From contig CAZOSB010000009.1 of NCBI GenBank assembly GCA_964582545.1, positions 7,428-71,427 of the forward strand: a DNA stretch of 64,000 nucleotides, written 5' to 3'. The position numbers and the translations under genes are program-made. The DNA is from JAVVUJ01 sp964582545. GTDB lineage: Bacteria; Bacillota; Clostridia; Peptostreptococcales; Anaerovoracaceae. Shown piece after piece: positions 46,984-56,785 of this stretch (its first letter is position 1; the number at the start of each line of letters is the position of its first letter). The notes beneath the pieces were generated by a model that searched no databases, was not told the origin of the DNA, and was given only the letters and a program-made list of their open reading frames with translations.

Positions 46984-48429
46984 ATGAGTAAGATTTTACT
47001 AGCAACATCAATTGCGCCAAATGATATAGAAAATCAACAGGCAGCTATAAAGACGTGGATAGATAACGATTTTGAAGTCATATCATGTAATGCACCTGAT
47101 GAAATTCAAATAATTAGTAAATATTTCACTGGAGTTAAGTTTATACCTATGAATAGAGATCTCCGAGAAAAAGCAGGAAAACCGTATCCTTTTATATTTG
47201 ATATTTTTCAGGCATTAAATAATTTCCAAAATGAAATTTGCGGAATTATAAATTCTGATATTTACTTATTTAATGTTAATCAAAAAGTAATAGAAGAAAT
47301 TAAACGAAAAGCTAAAAATAATATTATTTATGCGCATAGATATGAGATAGATAATTTTGAAGAAATAAATGATGGATTTTGTTTTCAGCAAGGTATTGAT
47401 ATATTTATAATGAATAAAAATCTACTGAATATTTTTGAAGATGATGAATTTTGCATTGGGCAACCTGGTTGGGATTGGTGGATACCATTTATTTGCTCTA
47501 TGACTAAAACAGAAATGATAGAGTTTAAAAATCCTATAGCATATCACCTAAAGCATCCATTAAATTGGAATTATGCATCAATGCGAGATATAGAAAAAAA
47601 GTGTGCATTAAAATATTTAAAAAATGAAGAGTATCCTGTCCAAAAGTATTATTATATGTTGCATGAAAAGGTAACTGATTTAAATCAAGGAATTAGTTTA
47701 ATTCAAAATAATGTTAATAATCAATCAATATTTATTTTATCTGATGGTAAAAGTTTAGAGTGCTTAGAAAGTTTGAGAAATCAATCTCATAAAAATATTA
47801 AAATATATATAGGAAATGAATTACCGGAAAACATTCAGGAAGATTTTATTTTATGCGCTAATAGTGACTTATTATATCAACAAAATTTTGTTTCTATGAT
47901 GATTCAAGAGATGTTAATAAAAGATTGTACTGAATTATGCAATACGTTATCTATTGTTTTAAAAAATCCAATTTATAAAGGTTATAGATATCTAAAAAAT
48001 GCGAAAAAAAATGAAATGAGTGGTGTCTATGAAGAATGGTCTAAGGGCTGTACGATTTATCGAAATAAGCATCATTATAACTCAAAATTTAGCTATTTTA
48101 CAACCCCACTTATAGTTATTAAAGTTAAAAATATCATTGAAAAATTATATTTAGATGAACCTTTTTATATTTGCCCAGCAGGCTATATTGCTCAGTTAAT
48201 TTATTATAATTTGGAGCACATAAATGGTACTTTCCTTGGGTTTATAGACAACAATAGTAAATTATATGAACAAACTATTTTAGGGCATAAAGTTTATCCA
48301 CCAACTATATTAATTAAAAAAAATGTAAAAGTAATAATTGCAACTCAATTATATGCAATTGAACTTAAAAATCAGATAAAACATTACATTAAGGAAGAAA
48401 ATATTTTAATTTGGGATGATATAATTTAA
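46984..48429 (+). CDS. Putative GT-A glycosyltransferase with C-terminal Rossmann module
   Basis: I do not recognise this 481-residue protein as a named family. The N-terminal 230 residues look like a GT-A fold: an ATSIAP start, INSDIYLF near residue 95 as a DxD-like metal site, and GQPGWDWWIPF near 158, reminiscent of enzymes that check an aromatic pocket. A second segment (about 255-390) may be a degenerate GT2-like domain. The last 90 residues form a Rossmann module starting FYICPAGY near 394. The gene is extremely AT-rich. It converges on the next gene with only 8 bases between. Confidence 0.6.
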   Translation: MSKILLATSIAPNDIENQQAAIKTWIDNDFEVISCNAPDEIQIISKYFTGVKFIPMNRDLREKAGKPYPFIFDIFQALNNFQNEICGIINSDIYLFNVNQKVIEEIKRKAKNNIIYAHRYEIDNFEEINDGFCFQQGIDIFIMNKNLLNIFEDDEFCIGQPGWDWWIPFICSMTKTEMIEFKNPIAYHLKHPLNWNYASMRDIEKKCALKYLKNEEYPVQKYYYMLHEKVTDLNQGISLIQNNVNNQSIFILSDGKSLECLESLRNQSHKNIKIYIGNELPENIQEDFILCANSDLLYQQNFVSMMIQEMLIKDCTELCNTLSIVLKNPIYKGYRYLKNAKKNEMSGVYEEWSKGCTIYRNKHHYNSKFSYFTTPLIVIKVKNIIEKLYLDEPFYICPAGYIAQLIYYNLEHINGTFLGFIDNNSKLYEQTILGHKVYPPTILIKKNVKVIIATQLYAIELKNQIKHYIKEENILIWDDII

Positions 48430-48437
48430 TTTTATGC

Positions 48438-50216
48438 TTAAAATTTTATCAATTTTTTTTTATTTACATAAAAACTTAACTCCCTGTATATTTCATCTTT
48501 ATAAAGATCGCTTGCAATTATAATTGCAGAATGTTGATTTTCACATTGGAGAACATCTTTTGAATGGATAACATAACCGGAGATTTTAGATTCGGATAGA
48601 TCCGGATTTTTATCAACAAAACCTAAAAATTTCGATTTAACCATTGTAGGGTTCATATCTAATAGTGACTCGATAAGCACATTAGCTGTATATCCTGCAG
48701 GGTAAATGTAAAATGAGCTGTGGTTATTAAGCCTAGATATTAATACTTTTGTGCGTATTTTTAATTTTCTAAAATATATATATGTTTTAGAAAAAACTTT
48801 CAATTTCGATGCTAATTCTTGACTAATATAATAATAAGATTTTAAAGTTTTAGGTCCTTTATAAATCCATCGATTAAATCCTATTTGTTTAAAATATTTA
48901 AATTCAATGCCTAATGTATGGCAGTACCAAGCATACTTCACAGCACTTTTATAGGCTGCATTTAAATCAATAGATACATTGGGGAAATTGTTTATATATT
49001 CACATAAATCAGTGTGAGTTTTTGGTCTAAAAAAGCCTTTAAAGTCTTCATAGATACTCCTGCCTGCCAATATTACCGGCTTTCCATAAAAGCAAGCCTC
49101 AATTCCTACTGCTGATCCAAATACTAAAACAATATCACATTCATCCAATAACTGATATGTAGAAATTGAAGAATTTGCAGGAATCACCGTCATAAGCGGA
49201 CTACTAATCGTTTCAATGTATCTAGTTTGTTCGTTATCCAACTTCATAAGATTTGGATGCACCCTTAAATAAAAATGAATATTGTCATTCCAATTTTCAT
49301 ATGTAATTATTTTTTCTAAAGCTTCATTTTGATCTTTATAAAGTAAAGGATGCCACTCTGGAATAGTTTCAAATTCATCTTGAGAGCTAATAAATATAGC
49401 GATATTTTTTTTATCTCTAGGTAGATGAAAATTGGAATCAGTTAATTGGTTTTTAATAAAGTTATTTTGATGTTTTCTCTTTCCATTTCTAATATTTCCA
49501 TACCATTTTTCTGCCACTTTTATTCTTTCATTGAAGCAATCACTGATTTCTCCAATTTCTTCAATGAGTGCCTTAATATAATTTATATCATGAGGGTATG
49601 TATTATAATACAAGGAATATTTATTAGTTACATATGCCCTTTCATGTACACATATAGGAATGTGCAATTGCTGTGCTACCCGAAGGGTCATTCTATGATA
49701 AGGAAATCTACCATTAAAAACATAAATTTGATCTATATTATACTGATTTATTTTATCTTTCAGGAAACTTACATAAGATATAAGTTCATTATAATAATCA
49801 TTGCTTTTATTAACTATTTTTTTTGTAATAACCGGATTGTAATCTCTGTAAGAACTTATGAGAGAAGATGCTATACCAAGACCAACATCGTAATGACCTT
49901 CAAAAGTAACACCTTTCAATTGAGCTAAGGTTTCAATTGACAAGGATTTATTTTTTAAAACATTAAAATCAACATCAATCAATTGTATATAATTTTCCAA
50001 ACCTGTAACTTTTAGATATCTATCGAAAAAATCCATCCTTCTCTGACATAGAATTTCATTTTTTTCGAAAGAAAAACCACATCCACTTTCATGGTCAGCA
50101 TTGCATTTTAATACATAAATATCATCGTTTTTTTCCTTATGTAAAAACATTAATTCTAATTCTGTAAAAAAGTGTAGTGGGTAACAACCACAAAGGGTCG
50201 CAAAAAGAACTTTCAT
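48438..50216 (-). CDS. Capsule-type GT-B glycosyltransferase-like protein with C-terminal Rossmann module
   Basis: A 592-residue minus-strand protein. The first 450 residues resemble the surface-polysaccharide synthesis proteins with a GT-B fold: VFNGRFPYHR near 168, FYLRVHPNL near 321 and VFGSAVGIEACFYGKPVILAG near 371, with the pattern of Kdo- or glycerophosphate-transferase-like enzymes. A Rossmann module starts FYIYPAGY near residue 499, closely matching the one on the convergent gene at 46984. It is the last gene of the minus-strand cluster. Confidence 0.7.
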   Translation of the reverse strand: MKVLFATLCGCYPLHFFTELELMFLHKEKNDDIYVLKCNADHESGCGFSFEKNEILCQRRMDFFDRYLKVTGLENYIQLIDVDFNVLKNKSLSIETLAQLKGVTFEGHYDVGLGIASSLISSYRDYNPVITKKIVNKSNDYYNELISYVSFLKDKINQYNIDQIYVFNGRFPYHRMTLRVAQQLHIPICVHERAYVTNKYSLYYNTYPHDINYIKALIEEIGEISDCFNERIKVAEKWYGNIRNGKRKHQNNFIKNQLTDSNFHLPRDKKNIAIFISSQDEFETIPEWHPLLYKDQNEALEKIITYENWNDNIHFYLRVHPNLMKLDNEQTRYIETISSPLMTVIPANSSISTYQLLDECDIVLVFGSAVGIEACFYGKPVILAGRSIYEDFKGFFRPKTHTDLCEYINNFPNVSIDLNAAYKSAVKYAWYCHTLGIEFKYFKQIGFNRWIYKGPKTLKSYYYISQELASKLKVFSKTYIYFRKLKIRTKVLISRLNNHSSFYIYPAGYTANVLIESLLDMNPTMVKSKFLGFVDKNPDLSESKISGYVIHSKDVLQCENQHSAIIIASDLYKDEIYRELSFYVNKKKLIKF

Positions 50217-50266
50217 ATATTAATAACCTCTTATATTTAAATACAAATTCAGTGTTTTATTTAGAA

Positions 50267-51196
50267 CTATTCATTAAGCCCTACATACCACTTGTATGTA
50301 GATTGTATTCCTGTGTGTAAATCAATACAGCTTTTCCAACCTAGTTGGAGCAATTTACTTACATCACAGACTTTACGTGGGGTTCCGTCTGGCTTAGAAG
50401 AATCCCACACCACTTCCCCTTCATATCCAACAAGTTCATTAATTAACTGGGCAAGATCTTTGATAGATATTTCTTGCCCAGTGCCAATGTTAATATGTTC
50501 ATATCCATCATAATGGTTCATTAAAAATACGCAAGCATCTGCCATATCATCAACATGTAGGAATTCTCTGGTAGGGTTACCTGTACCCCATATTTCAACA
50601 AAATTTGATTTATTCATTTTAGCTTCATGAAATTTCCGAATTAATGCGGGAAGTACATGTGAGTTTTGTAAGTCAAAGTTATCATTGGAGCCATAAAGAT
50701 TGGTTGGCATACAACTTATAAAATTTGTTCTGTATTGTTTATTGTAAAATTGACACATTTTAAGACCGGAAATTTTTGCAATCGCATATGCTTCATTTGT
50801 AGGCTCTAAGTACCCTGAAAGTAAGGAAGATTCTTTAATGGGTTGCTGACAGTATTTGGGATAAATACAGTTACTGCCCAAAAATAGTAGTTTTTTTACC
50901 CCATGAACGAAGGCGTTGTGAATCACATTGTTTTGTATCATGGAATTAATATAGTAAAATTCTGCTGGGTAAATATCATTGGCTAATATTCCTCCAACTT
51001 TGGCAGCAGCCAAAAAAACATATTCTGGTTTTTCACTTTGAAAAAAATCAATTACATCTTTCTGTAATGTTAAATCTAACTCCTCATGACTGCGTGTAAT
51101 GATATTAAAATAACCCTCTGATTTTAATTTGCGAACCAGAGCGGATCCTACCATTCCATTATGTCCGGCCACATATATCTTTGCACATTTCTCCAT
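50267..51196 (-). CDS. fcl: GDP-L-fucose synthase
   Basis: Epimerase-reductase converting GDP-4-keto-6-deoxymannose to GDP-L-fucose. The 309-residue SDR has VAGHNGMVGSALVRKL at the N-terminus, LGSNCIYPK near residue 106 and the catalytic YAIAK near 136, all typical of Fcl/WcaG. Its start overlaps the gmd stop by one base, so the two enzymes are translationally coupled. Confidence 0.95.
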   Translation of the reverse strand: MEKCAKIYVAGHNGMVGSALVRKLKSEGYFNIITRSHEELDLTLQKDVIDFFQSEKPEYVFLAAAKVGGILANDIYPAEFYYINSMIQNNVIHNAFVHGVKKLLFLGSNCIYPKYCQQPIKESSLLSGYLEPTNEAYAIAKISGLKMCQFYNKQYRTNFISCMPTNLYGSNDNFDLQNSHVLPALIRKFHEAKMNKSNFVEIWGTGNPTREFLHVDDMADACVFLMNHYDGYEHINIGTGQEISIKDLAQLINELVGYEGEVVWDSSKPDGTPRKVCDVSKLLQLGWKSCIDLHTGIQSTYKWYVGLNE

Positions 51197-52254
51197 TATT
51201 GCTTTCCTTTAACAAATTTTAAATCTTCAAGAATCATTTCTTTAACCAGGGTTTCGAAGCTAGTTTTAGTTGGATTCCACCCCAACTCATTTTTGGCCTT
51301 TGTCGGATCTCCTAACAATTGATCGACTTCGGTGGGTCTAAAGTATTTGGGATCTACTTCCACAATTACATCACCAGTTGACTGATCAATTCCTTTTTCT
51401 TCAAGACCTTTTCCTTGCCATTTTAAGTTTATTCCCACTTCCCTAAAAGTAATTGTACAGAACTCCCTTACTGTATGCATTTCTCCGGTAGCAATTACAA
51501 AGTCATCCGCAATTTCATGTTGCAGTATCAGCCACATGCACTCCACATAGTCCTTAGCGTGACCCCAATCTCTTTTCGCATCTAAATTACCTAGGTAAAG
51601 CTTTTTCTGCTTTCCAAGGGATATTCTAGCCGCTGCCAAGGTAATTTTCCTTGTAACAAAAGTTTCCCCTCTTCTAGGGGATTCATGATTAAATAAAATC
51701 CCATTGGATACAAACATATTATAGGCTTCCCTATAATTTTTAGTAATCCAATAGCCATAAAGTTTTGCTACGCCATAGGGGCTTCTGGGGTAAAAAGGAG
51801 TAGTTTCTTTTTGTGGAATTTCTTGAACCAATCCGAAAAGTTCCGAAGTAGAGGCTTGATAGATTCTAACATTTTTAGCAATTTCCAGCAACCTTACAGC
51901 TTCTAAAACCCTCAATGTACCTAATGCATCTGCATTAGCTGTATATTCGGGGGATTCAAAAGATACCTGTACATGTGATTGCGCTGCTAAATTATATATC
52001 TCTTCTGGCCTAACTTTTTGAATGATTGATATAATATTGGTAGAGTCAGTCATATCACCATAGTGGAGTTGAATTTTTTTAGTATTATGCATGTCTTCAA
52101 TAACAGGATCTAAATATAAATGTTCGATTCTGCCAGTATTAAATGAAGAACTTCTGCGGATTATTCCATGTACTTCATATCCTTTTTCCAATAAAAATTC
52201 TGCTAGATATGATCCATCCTGACCTGTTATTCCAGTAATTAACGCCTTGCGCAT
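51196..52254 (-). CDS. gmd: GDP-mannose 4,6-dehydratase
   Basis: Converts GDP-mannose to GDP-4-keto-6-deoxymannose. It has the ITGQDGSYLAEFLL nucleotide site, STSELFG and the catalytic YGVAK, plus NHESPRRGETFVTRK, diagnostic for Gmd. The frame extends to an ATG at 52272, but GGAGAGG overlapping that codon favours the ATG at 52254. It lies directly after manC, giving the GDP-fucose route ManC-Gmd-Fcl. Confidence 0.95.
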   Translation of the reverse strand: MRKALITGITGQDGSYLAEFLLEKGYEVHGIIRRSSSFNTGRIEHLYLDPVIEDMHNTKKIQLHYGDMTDSTNIISIIQKVRPEEIYNLAAQSHVQVSFESPEYTANADALGTLRVLEAVRLLEIAKNVRIYQASTSELFGLVQEIPQKETTPFYPRSPYGVAKLYGYWITKNYREAYNMFVSNGILFNHESPRRGETFVTRKITLAAARISLGKQKKLYLGNLDAKRDWGHAKDYVECMWLILQHEIADDFVIATGEMHTVREFCTITFREVGINLKWQGKGLEEKGIDQSTGDVIVEVDPKYFRPTEVDQLLGDPTKAKNELGWNPTKTSFETLVKEMILEDLKFVKGKQ

Positions 52255-52272
52255 TGAATACATCCTCTCCAT

Positions 52273-53610
52273 TTACCACTCGAAGTCAATTCTAACAATA
52301 TCATCCTCAATAAGGGGAAATCCCAACTGAACTTCGATTAACTCCAAATCCTCTAAAGCCAAAATAGCGTGCTTTTGATAGGCATTTATCTGTTTTATAT
52401 CTCCTGGTACGATTTCTTTTTTAGTACCTTCTAAGTATAACAAACCTTTTCCCTTGAGGATAGTCCAAATTTCTTTTCTATTTATATGGTATTGGTAGCT
52501 AATTTTTTTATCTCTTTCTAAGTATAACTTCTTAGTTAGTGCTTCTGTTCCATCTTCATAATAGGTATGTTCCATAACTTTGTATTTGCCCCAGCGTTTT
52601 TCTTCATACATAGGGCGAGAAGTATCATCAGATAAGAATTCCTTCAGGCGATAGGTTTCACCCTTTTCAGCAACCAATATTCCATCATTACTGGCCACTA
52701 CAATTGAATTTTTTACGCCCATTGCTATTATAGGAATATCCAGTTCGTTGTATATATGTGTGTCATCACAATTTTTATCGGTCAAGGCATTTCCTCTGAC
52801 ATGACGATCCATTTCCTCAGTCAAAGTTTCCCAAGTTCCTAAATCTTTCCACTGACCTGTGTATTTAATTACTTTAATTTTATGAGCTTTCTCCACTACT
52901 TCATAATCAAAGCTAGTTCTTATTAAGTTTAAAAATTGTTTATTTGCATAATCATATGTAAAATCAGTAAATTCATATTTTGTTTTTAATATATTTAAAA
53001 TATGTTTTAATTTTAAACCAAATACACCACAATTCCATAGAGCACCCTGTTCTATTAAGGTTTTAGCAATATGTAAGTCAGGCTTTTCTTTAAAGTATTC
53101 TACATTTGAAATAACCCCTTCATTTTCTGGAATAATATACCCATATTTTTCAGAGGGTTTAATGGGAGTTGCCCCCATAAGAACCAATTCACACTGATCA
53201 TCTTCCAGAATCTTTGGGAAATCAGAAATCAGTTTAAAGTAGTCCGATTCTACAAAAGGATCCACAGGTAATACCGCGATGGTTTCATTAGGTTTAACTC
53301 CACACTTATCAAATAGATAGCATGACGCCAAAGCTATTGCGGGGAATGTATCTCGGCGTTCAGGTTCAATTACAATGTTAGCATCAGATCCAAGCTGTGC
53401 CATAAGTTGATCTTTTTGAGATTGAGCTGCTGCCACGGTAATTGAATCCCAACCTCCAATTTCTTTAAGTTGACGGTGGACTCTTTGAACCATAGATTCA
53501 ATGCCACCATCTTCATTAAGTAAAAGTTTTAAAAATTGTTTTGACCTTACTTCATTAGAAAGGGGCCAAAGGCGTTTTCCCGAGCCACCGGATAATAAGA
53601 TTAAGTGCAT
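52273..53610 (-). CDS. manC: Mannose-1-phosphate guanylyltransferase
   Basis: Makes GDP-mannose from mannose 1-phosphate and GTP. The 445-residue protein has LLSGGSGKRLWPLSN at the N-terminus, the FKEKPD segment near residue 170 and a C-terminal cupin-like part (KKISYQYHINRKEIW near 368) as in type II enzymes. It lacks the usual strong similarity to ManA in the last part, but has the HxxxxE pattern. No phosphomannomutase gene is in the window. Confidence 0.9.
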   Translation of the reverse strand: MHLILLSGGSGKRLWPLSNEVRSKQFLKLLLNEDGGIESMVQRVHRQLKEIGGWDSITVAAAQSQKDQLMAQLGSDANIVIEPERRDTFPAIALASCYLFDKCGVKPNETIAVLPVDPFVESDYFKLISDFPKILEDDQCELVLMGATPIKPSEKYGYIIPENEGVISNVEYFKEKPDLHIAKTLIEQGALWNCGVFGLKLKHILNILKTKYEFTDFTYDYANKQFLNLIRTSFDYEVVEKAHKIKVIKYTGQWKDLGTWETLTEEMDRHVRGNALTDKNCDDTHIYNELDIPIIAMGVKNSIVVASNDGILVAEKGETYRLKEFLSDDTSRPMYEEKRWGKYKVMEHTYYEDGTEALTKKLYLERDKKISYQYHINRKEIWTILKGKGLLYLEGTKKEIVPGDIKQINAYQKHAILALEDLELIEVQLGFPLIEDDIVRIDFEW

Positions 53611-53703
53611 ATTATATCTTCCAATTCTTCTATTTTAAAAAAGGATAAACTAAATTTGACGATTTTTCTGAGAATTAATCTTATATTTTGCTTTTTCAGT
53701 TAT

Positions 53704-54738
53704 CTAATTTTTATTTAAGAACTCATCAATTCTCATTTCTGCTTTTCTATCATAAAATAAACTTTCTGTAAAATCAGATGATAAATGAGATACTAATGGA
53801 AGAGGCTTTATATAGCTATTACCAATACAATTATTACAAATTGTATTGGTAACATTTTGATCCATATGTTTTTGACGAAATTTTTTAATAATATCATTAT
53901 CCCAAGCTTCTTTTAATGGTGTTTTAGATATATCATCAAAAGCTAAATAATTTTGAAAATCAGCACAACATGCCGTAATATATCCTTCATGTGATATATT
54001 TAACGTATTAAATGGTAAAGTACAGGGTAATTTTAAAGATTTATTCATTGAAACATTATCTATTGAAAGTAAAGATTGAATTTCTGGCATTAATCCACAC
54101 TGATTTTTAACTTCTGCAGTAATTGTAGAATCACAATAATCTATAAAAAAATCATTAATTTCCTTGTCCGTGTTATTGGTAAACTTTGTTTTAATAAAGG
54201 AAACATAAATATTAAACTTATGAGATGACTTTTTTTTATATTTGTATATATTTTTTAAATTATCCATGACTAAATTAAAATCATCTCGACCATGAATTAA
54301 ATTGTAGCTCTCTCTTGTTATTGCATTTATAGAGAATTTAATGCTATCCAACCCTGCATCAATTATTTGGGACATTCTTTGAGGGGTAGCCAATGCACCA
54401 TTCGTTGTAATATATGTATACTCATAGCGTTGGTCTTCTCTCTTGCAATACCTAATATAGGTTTCCAATTTAGGATGGATGAATGGTTCTCCTGTTGTGT
54501 AAAATCCTACCTCTCTTGCACCTAACGCATATGCTTCATCTACGACTTTATAGAAAACGTTATCTGTAATATAACCCCTTTTTCTTGTCATTTTTCTATT
54601 AGCACAAAATATGCAGCTATCATTACATATATTTGATAGTTCAATTAGAAAATTCTTCTTAGGAAATGGGGGGGATATAGAAAGTTCTAAGTTTTTGTTC
54701 TTGTTTTCAATCCGCTCTTTTAATGTAGTTACTTCCAT
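53704..54738 (-). CDS. Radical SAM protein with C-terminal cysteine cluster (SPASM-like)
   Basis: A 344-residue protein with the radical SAM cluster motif CNDSCIFC (Cys 38, 42 and 45), the glycine-rich TTGEPFIHP near residue 110, and C-terminal cysteines in CTLPF, TACCADF and CNNCIG that could bind a second cluster as in SPASM proteins. It sits between the sugar-activation genes of two pathways, with its own gaps on both sides (93 and 159 bases). It may modify a sugar or a peptide, but the substrate cannot be read from the sequence. Confidence 0.85.
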   Translation of the reverse strand: MEVTTLKERIENKNKNLELSISPPFPKKNFLIELSNICNDSCIFCANRKMTRKRGYITDNVFYKVVDEAYALGAREVGFYTTGEPFIHPKLETYIRYCKREDQRYEYTYITTNGALATPQRMSQIIDAGLDSIKFSINAITRESYNLIHGRDDFNLVMDNLKNIYKYKKKSSHKFNIYVSFIKTKFTNNTDKEINDFFIDYCDSTITAEVKNQCGLMPEIQSLLSIDNVSMNKSLKLPCTLPFNTLNISHEGYITACCADFQNYLAFDDISKTPLKEAWDNDIIKKFRQKHMDQNVTNTICNNCIGNSYIKPLPLVSHLSSDFTESLFYDRKAEMRIDEFLNKN

Positions 54739-54897
54739 TTGTAATTGTCCTTTTACATCTATTTATGGTATACATTTTAATATATCAAAATTATGAGTTT
54801 ATAACAATTAAATTTTATAAATTAATTGTTATAGTCTAATACTAGATTGTAGTAAAGTTTGCCATACCCCTGTTGCTACAAATTTTTAATTACAATC

Positions 54898-55602
54898 TCA
54901 ATTTAGAAAGTTTAAAGCTTTCTGTTGAATAATAAATTTTGCAAATTCTAAATCTAAAGGAGTATCAATATCAAGTGAATTTTCTTTTGACATGATATAA
55001 GCCTTACTATATTTGTTATAAAAATTCATATGCTTTAAAAATTCCGAACATTCACATCCATATATAGCACCATTAATTCTATAAATTTTTTTTAAATCCT
55101 GTCGATTTTTATTATTTGTTTTATTAATAAAATTTTCCAAAGAGTGATTTTTTGGCAAAATATTTATTAATTCTGGTGAGTGATCTAATTCACATATTGA
55201 TACAACAGACTTAACATTTTCTTGATTTAGAAGTTTCATAGCATTTTGAATATCTTGTACAGTTCTAAGTGGCGATGTGGGCTGTAAAATCATAAAGTAA
55301 TCATAGGCTTCTCCAATATTTTTATACTGTATGAGGGTGTCCTTAATATATTCGTTTGCATGTGAGTTATCAGTAGCCAATTCTATAGGTCGCAAAAATG
55401 GTACACTAGCACCGTACGTTCTGGCAATTAATGCATACTCTTCAGAATCCGTTGAAACGAAAATCTCTTCAAAAACATTACTTTTTATTGCTTGGTCAAT
55501 CGTATATGCAATAAGAGGTTTACCATTTACAAGTGCAATATTTTTATTGGGAACTCCTTTACTTCCTGACCGAGCAGGAATTATGGCTATTGTTTTACCC
55601 AT
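54898..55602 (-). CDS. CMP-nonulosonate cytidylyltransferase (NeuA/LegF-like)
   Basis: Activates a nonulosonic acid with CTP. The 234-residue protein begins IIPARSGSKGVPNKNI, has LQPTSPLRT near residue 106 and a C-terminal SLDIDTPLDLEFA, as in the NeuA family. It overlaps the upstream 2-epimerase gene by 8 bases. Context (LegB and PtmE homologues) favours CMP-legionaminic acid over CMP-sialic acid. Confidence 0.92.
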   Translation of the reverse strand: MGKTIAIIPARSGSKGVPNKNIALVNGKPLIAYTIDQAIKSNVFEEIFVSTDSEEYALIARTYGASVPFLRPIELATDNSHANEYIKDTLIQYKNIGEAYDYFMILQPTSPLRTVQDIQNAMKLLNQENVKSVVSICELDHSPELINILPKNHSLENFINKTNNKNRQDLKKIYRINGAIYGCECSEFLKHMNFYNKYSKAYIMSKENSLDIDTPLDLEFAKFIIQQKALNFLN

Positions 55603-56785
55603 ATAAATCTCCGAAGTTAGTAAATGGGATATTATAAAAAGTTTTTTTTAAATTAACATTATTCTGGGTGAAGTGCTTCTTAATTATAGAGATTATCTCC
55701 GTTGATGTATCTTTTCCCTCATATGGATTTTCAATCTGCTTTATTTTGTCTTTAAATTCTTTACTTAATGCCTTATAAATCGCATTAACAATTGATTCTT
55801 TATTATTTAAGCAGTCAATGACTGTATTAGCTCTTATTCGTCCCTTTTGCCTATCACCAATGTTTACAGTCGGTGTTCCAAGAGATGGCGCCTCAATGAT
55901 ACCACTTGAGGAATTACCCACAACAGCTCCTACATATTTCATTACACTTAAATATCTAAGCTGACCCAAGGAGGAAAATGAAATTGCTTTATCTTCGTGA
56001 TTAATGACATATTCCTTAATCAAATGGTTAATTATATTCCCATCTATGTCAGCATTAGCATTTGTAAAAATAACCTTACATTCTTTTAGCTCGTTTATAG
56101 CTGTTAATAAAGCTTTAAACTGCTCTTCTGCTGTATCCTTTTCTAATGTTTCCGGATGAAATGTAACCAATAAAGTTTTATCATCAATTCTAAAATGAAT
56201 CTGCTCTTCTATCTGTTCTTTGCTTAAAAGTCTTATTTTTTTTATATTTTCCACGCCGGTAGCACCTACATTAAAAACACGCTGCGGGTCTTCTCCTAGT
56301 TGAATGACACGTTTTCGATATGCTTCTGTACTGGTAAAATGTAAGTAACTCATTTTCGTAATAGAGTGTCTAAAGGCTTCATCAAATGCACCTTCTGTAG
56401 TTTCGCCACCGTACATATGGCAAATAGGTATCTTAAGCACAGTAGCCACACTTGCAATAGCCATCATCTCATATCTATCTCCTAGGATAATAACCATATC
56501 AGGCATCAGTCTTTTAAAGCACTCTGCAAAACTTATCATTATCAGTCCCATGGTTTTAGATATACCGATTTGGGAATCAGAATTCATTTGAACATCAATC
56601 TTTTCATTTATTGTAAATCCATCACGCTGGATTTCTTTATATGTTAATCCATGTTGGGAAGAAAGATGAGTCCCTGTAACTACTAACTGTAATTCCAACT
56701 GCTTATCTTCCAAAACCTGATGAATTATGGGAATCAAAAGACCATATTCGGCTCTTGTAGCTGTGATTATACATACTTTTTTCAT
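55595..56785 (-). CDS. Hydrolysing UDP/GDP-sugar 2-epimerase (NeuC/LegG-like)
   Basis: The 396-residue GT-B-like epimerase releases NDP while inverting C2. It shows TATRAEYGLLIP at the N-terminus, ILGDRYEMMA near residue 96, HMYGGETTEGAFDEA near 117 and GNSSSGIIEAPSLG near 285, the NeuC signature. It overlaps the NeuB-like gene by 4 bases. In the legionaminate route it would act on a GDP-linked diacetylated 6-deoxy sugar. Confidence 0.92.
   Translation of the reverse strand: MKKVCIITATRAEYGLLIPIIHQVLEDKQLELQLVVTGTHLSSQHGLTYKEIQRDGFTINEKIDVQMNSDSQIGISKTMGLIMISFAECFKRLMPDMVIILGDRYEMMAIASVATVLKIPICHMYGGETTEGAFDEAFRHSITKMSYLHFTSTEAYRKRVIQLGEDPQRVFNVGATGVENIKKIRLLSKEQIEEQIHFRIDDKTLLVTFHPETLEKDTAEEQFKALLTAINELKECKVIFTNANADIDGNIINHLIKEYVINHEDKAISFSSLGQLRYLSVMKYVGAVVGNSSSGIIEAPSLGTPTVNIGDRQKGRIRANTVIDCLNNKESIVNAIYKALSKEFKDKIKQIENPYEGKDTSTEIISIIKKHFTQNNVNLKKTFYNIPFTNFGDLYG

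Noticed and set aside
49446..49928. A 160-codon plus-strand frame within the capsule-type transferase gene
   Set aside because: It is antisense to a longer coherent gene and is dominated by Ile, Tyr and Phe from an AT-rich complement, with no recognisable motif.
54801..54832. A 10-bp AT inverted repeat between the radical SAM and cytidylyltransferase genes
   Set aside because: Composition is almost entirely A and T and no T tract follows on the minus strand; chance pairing is likely.
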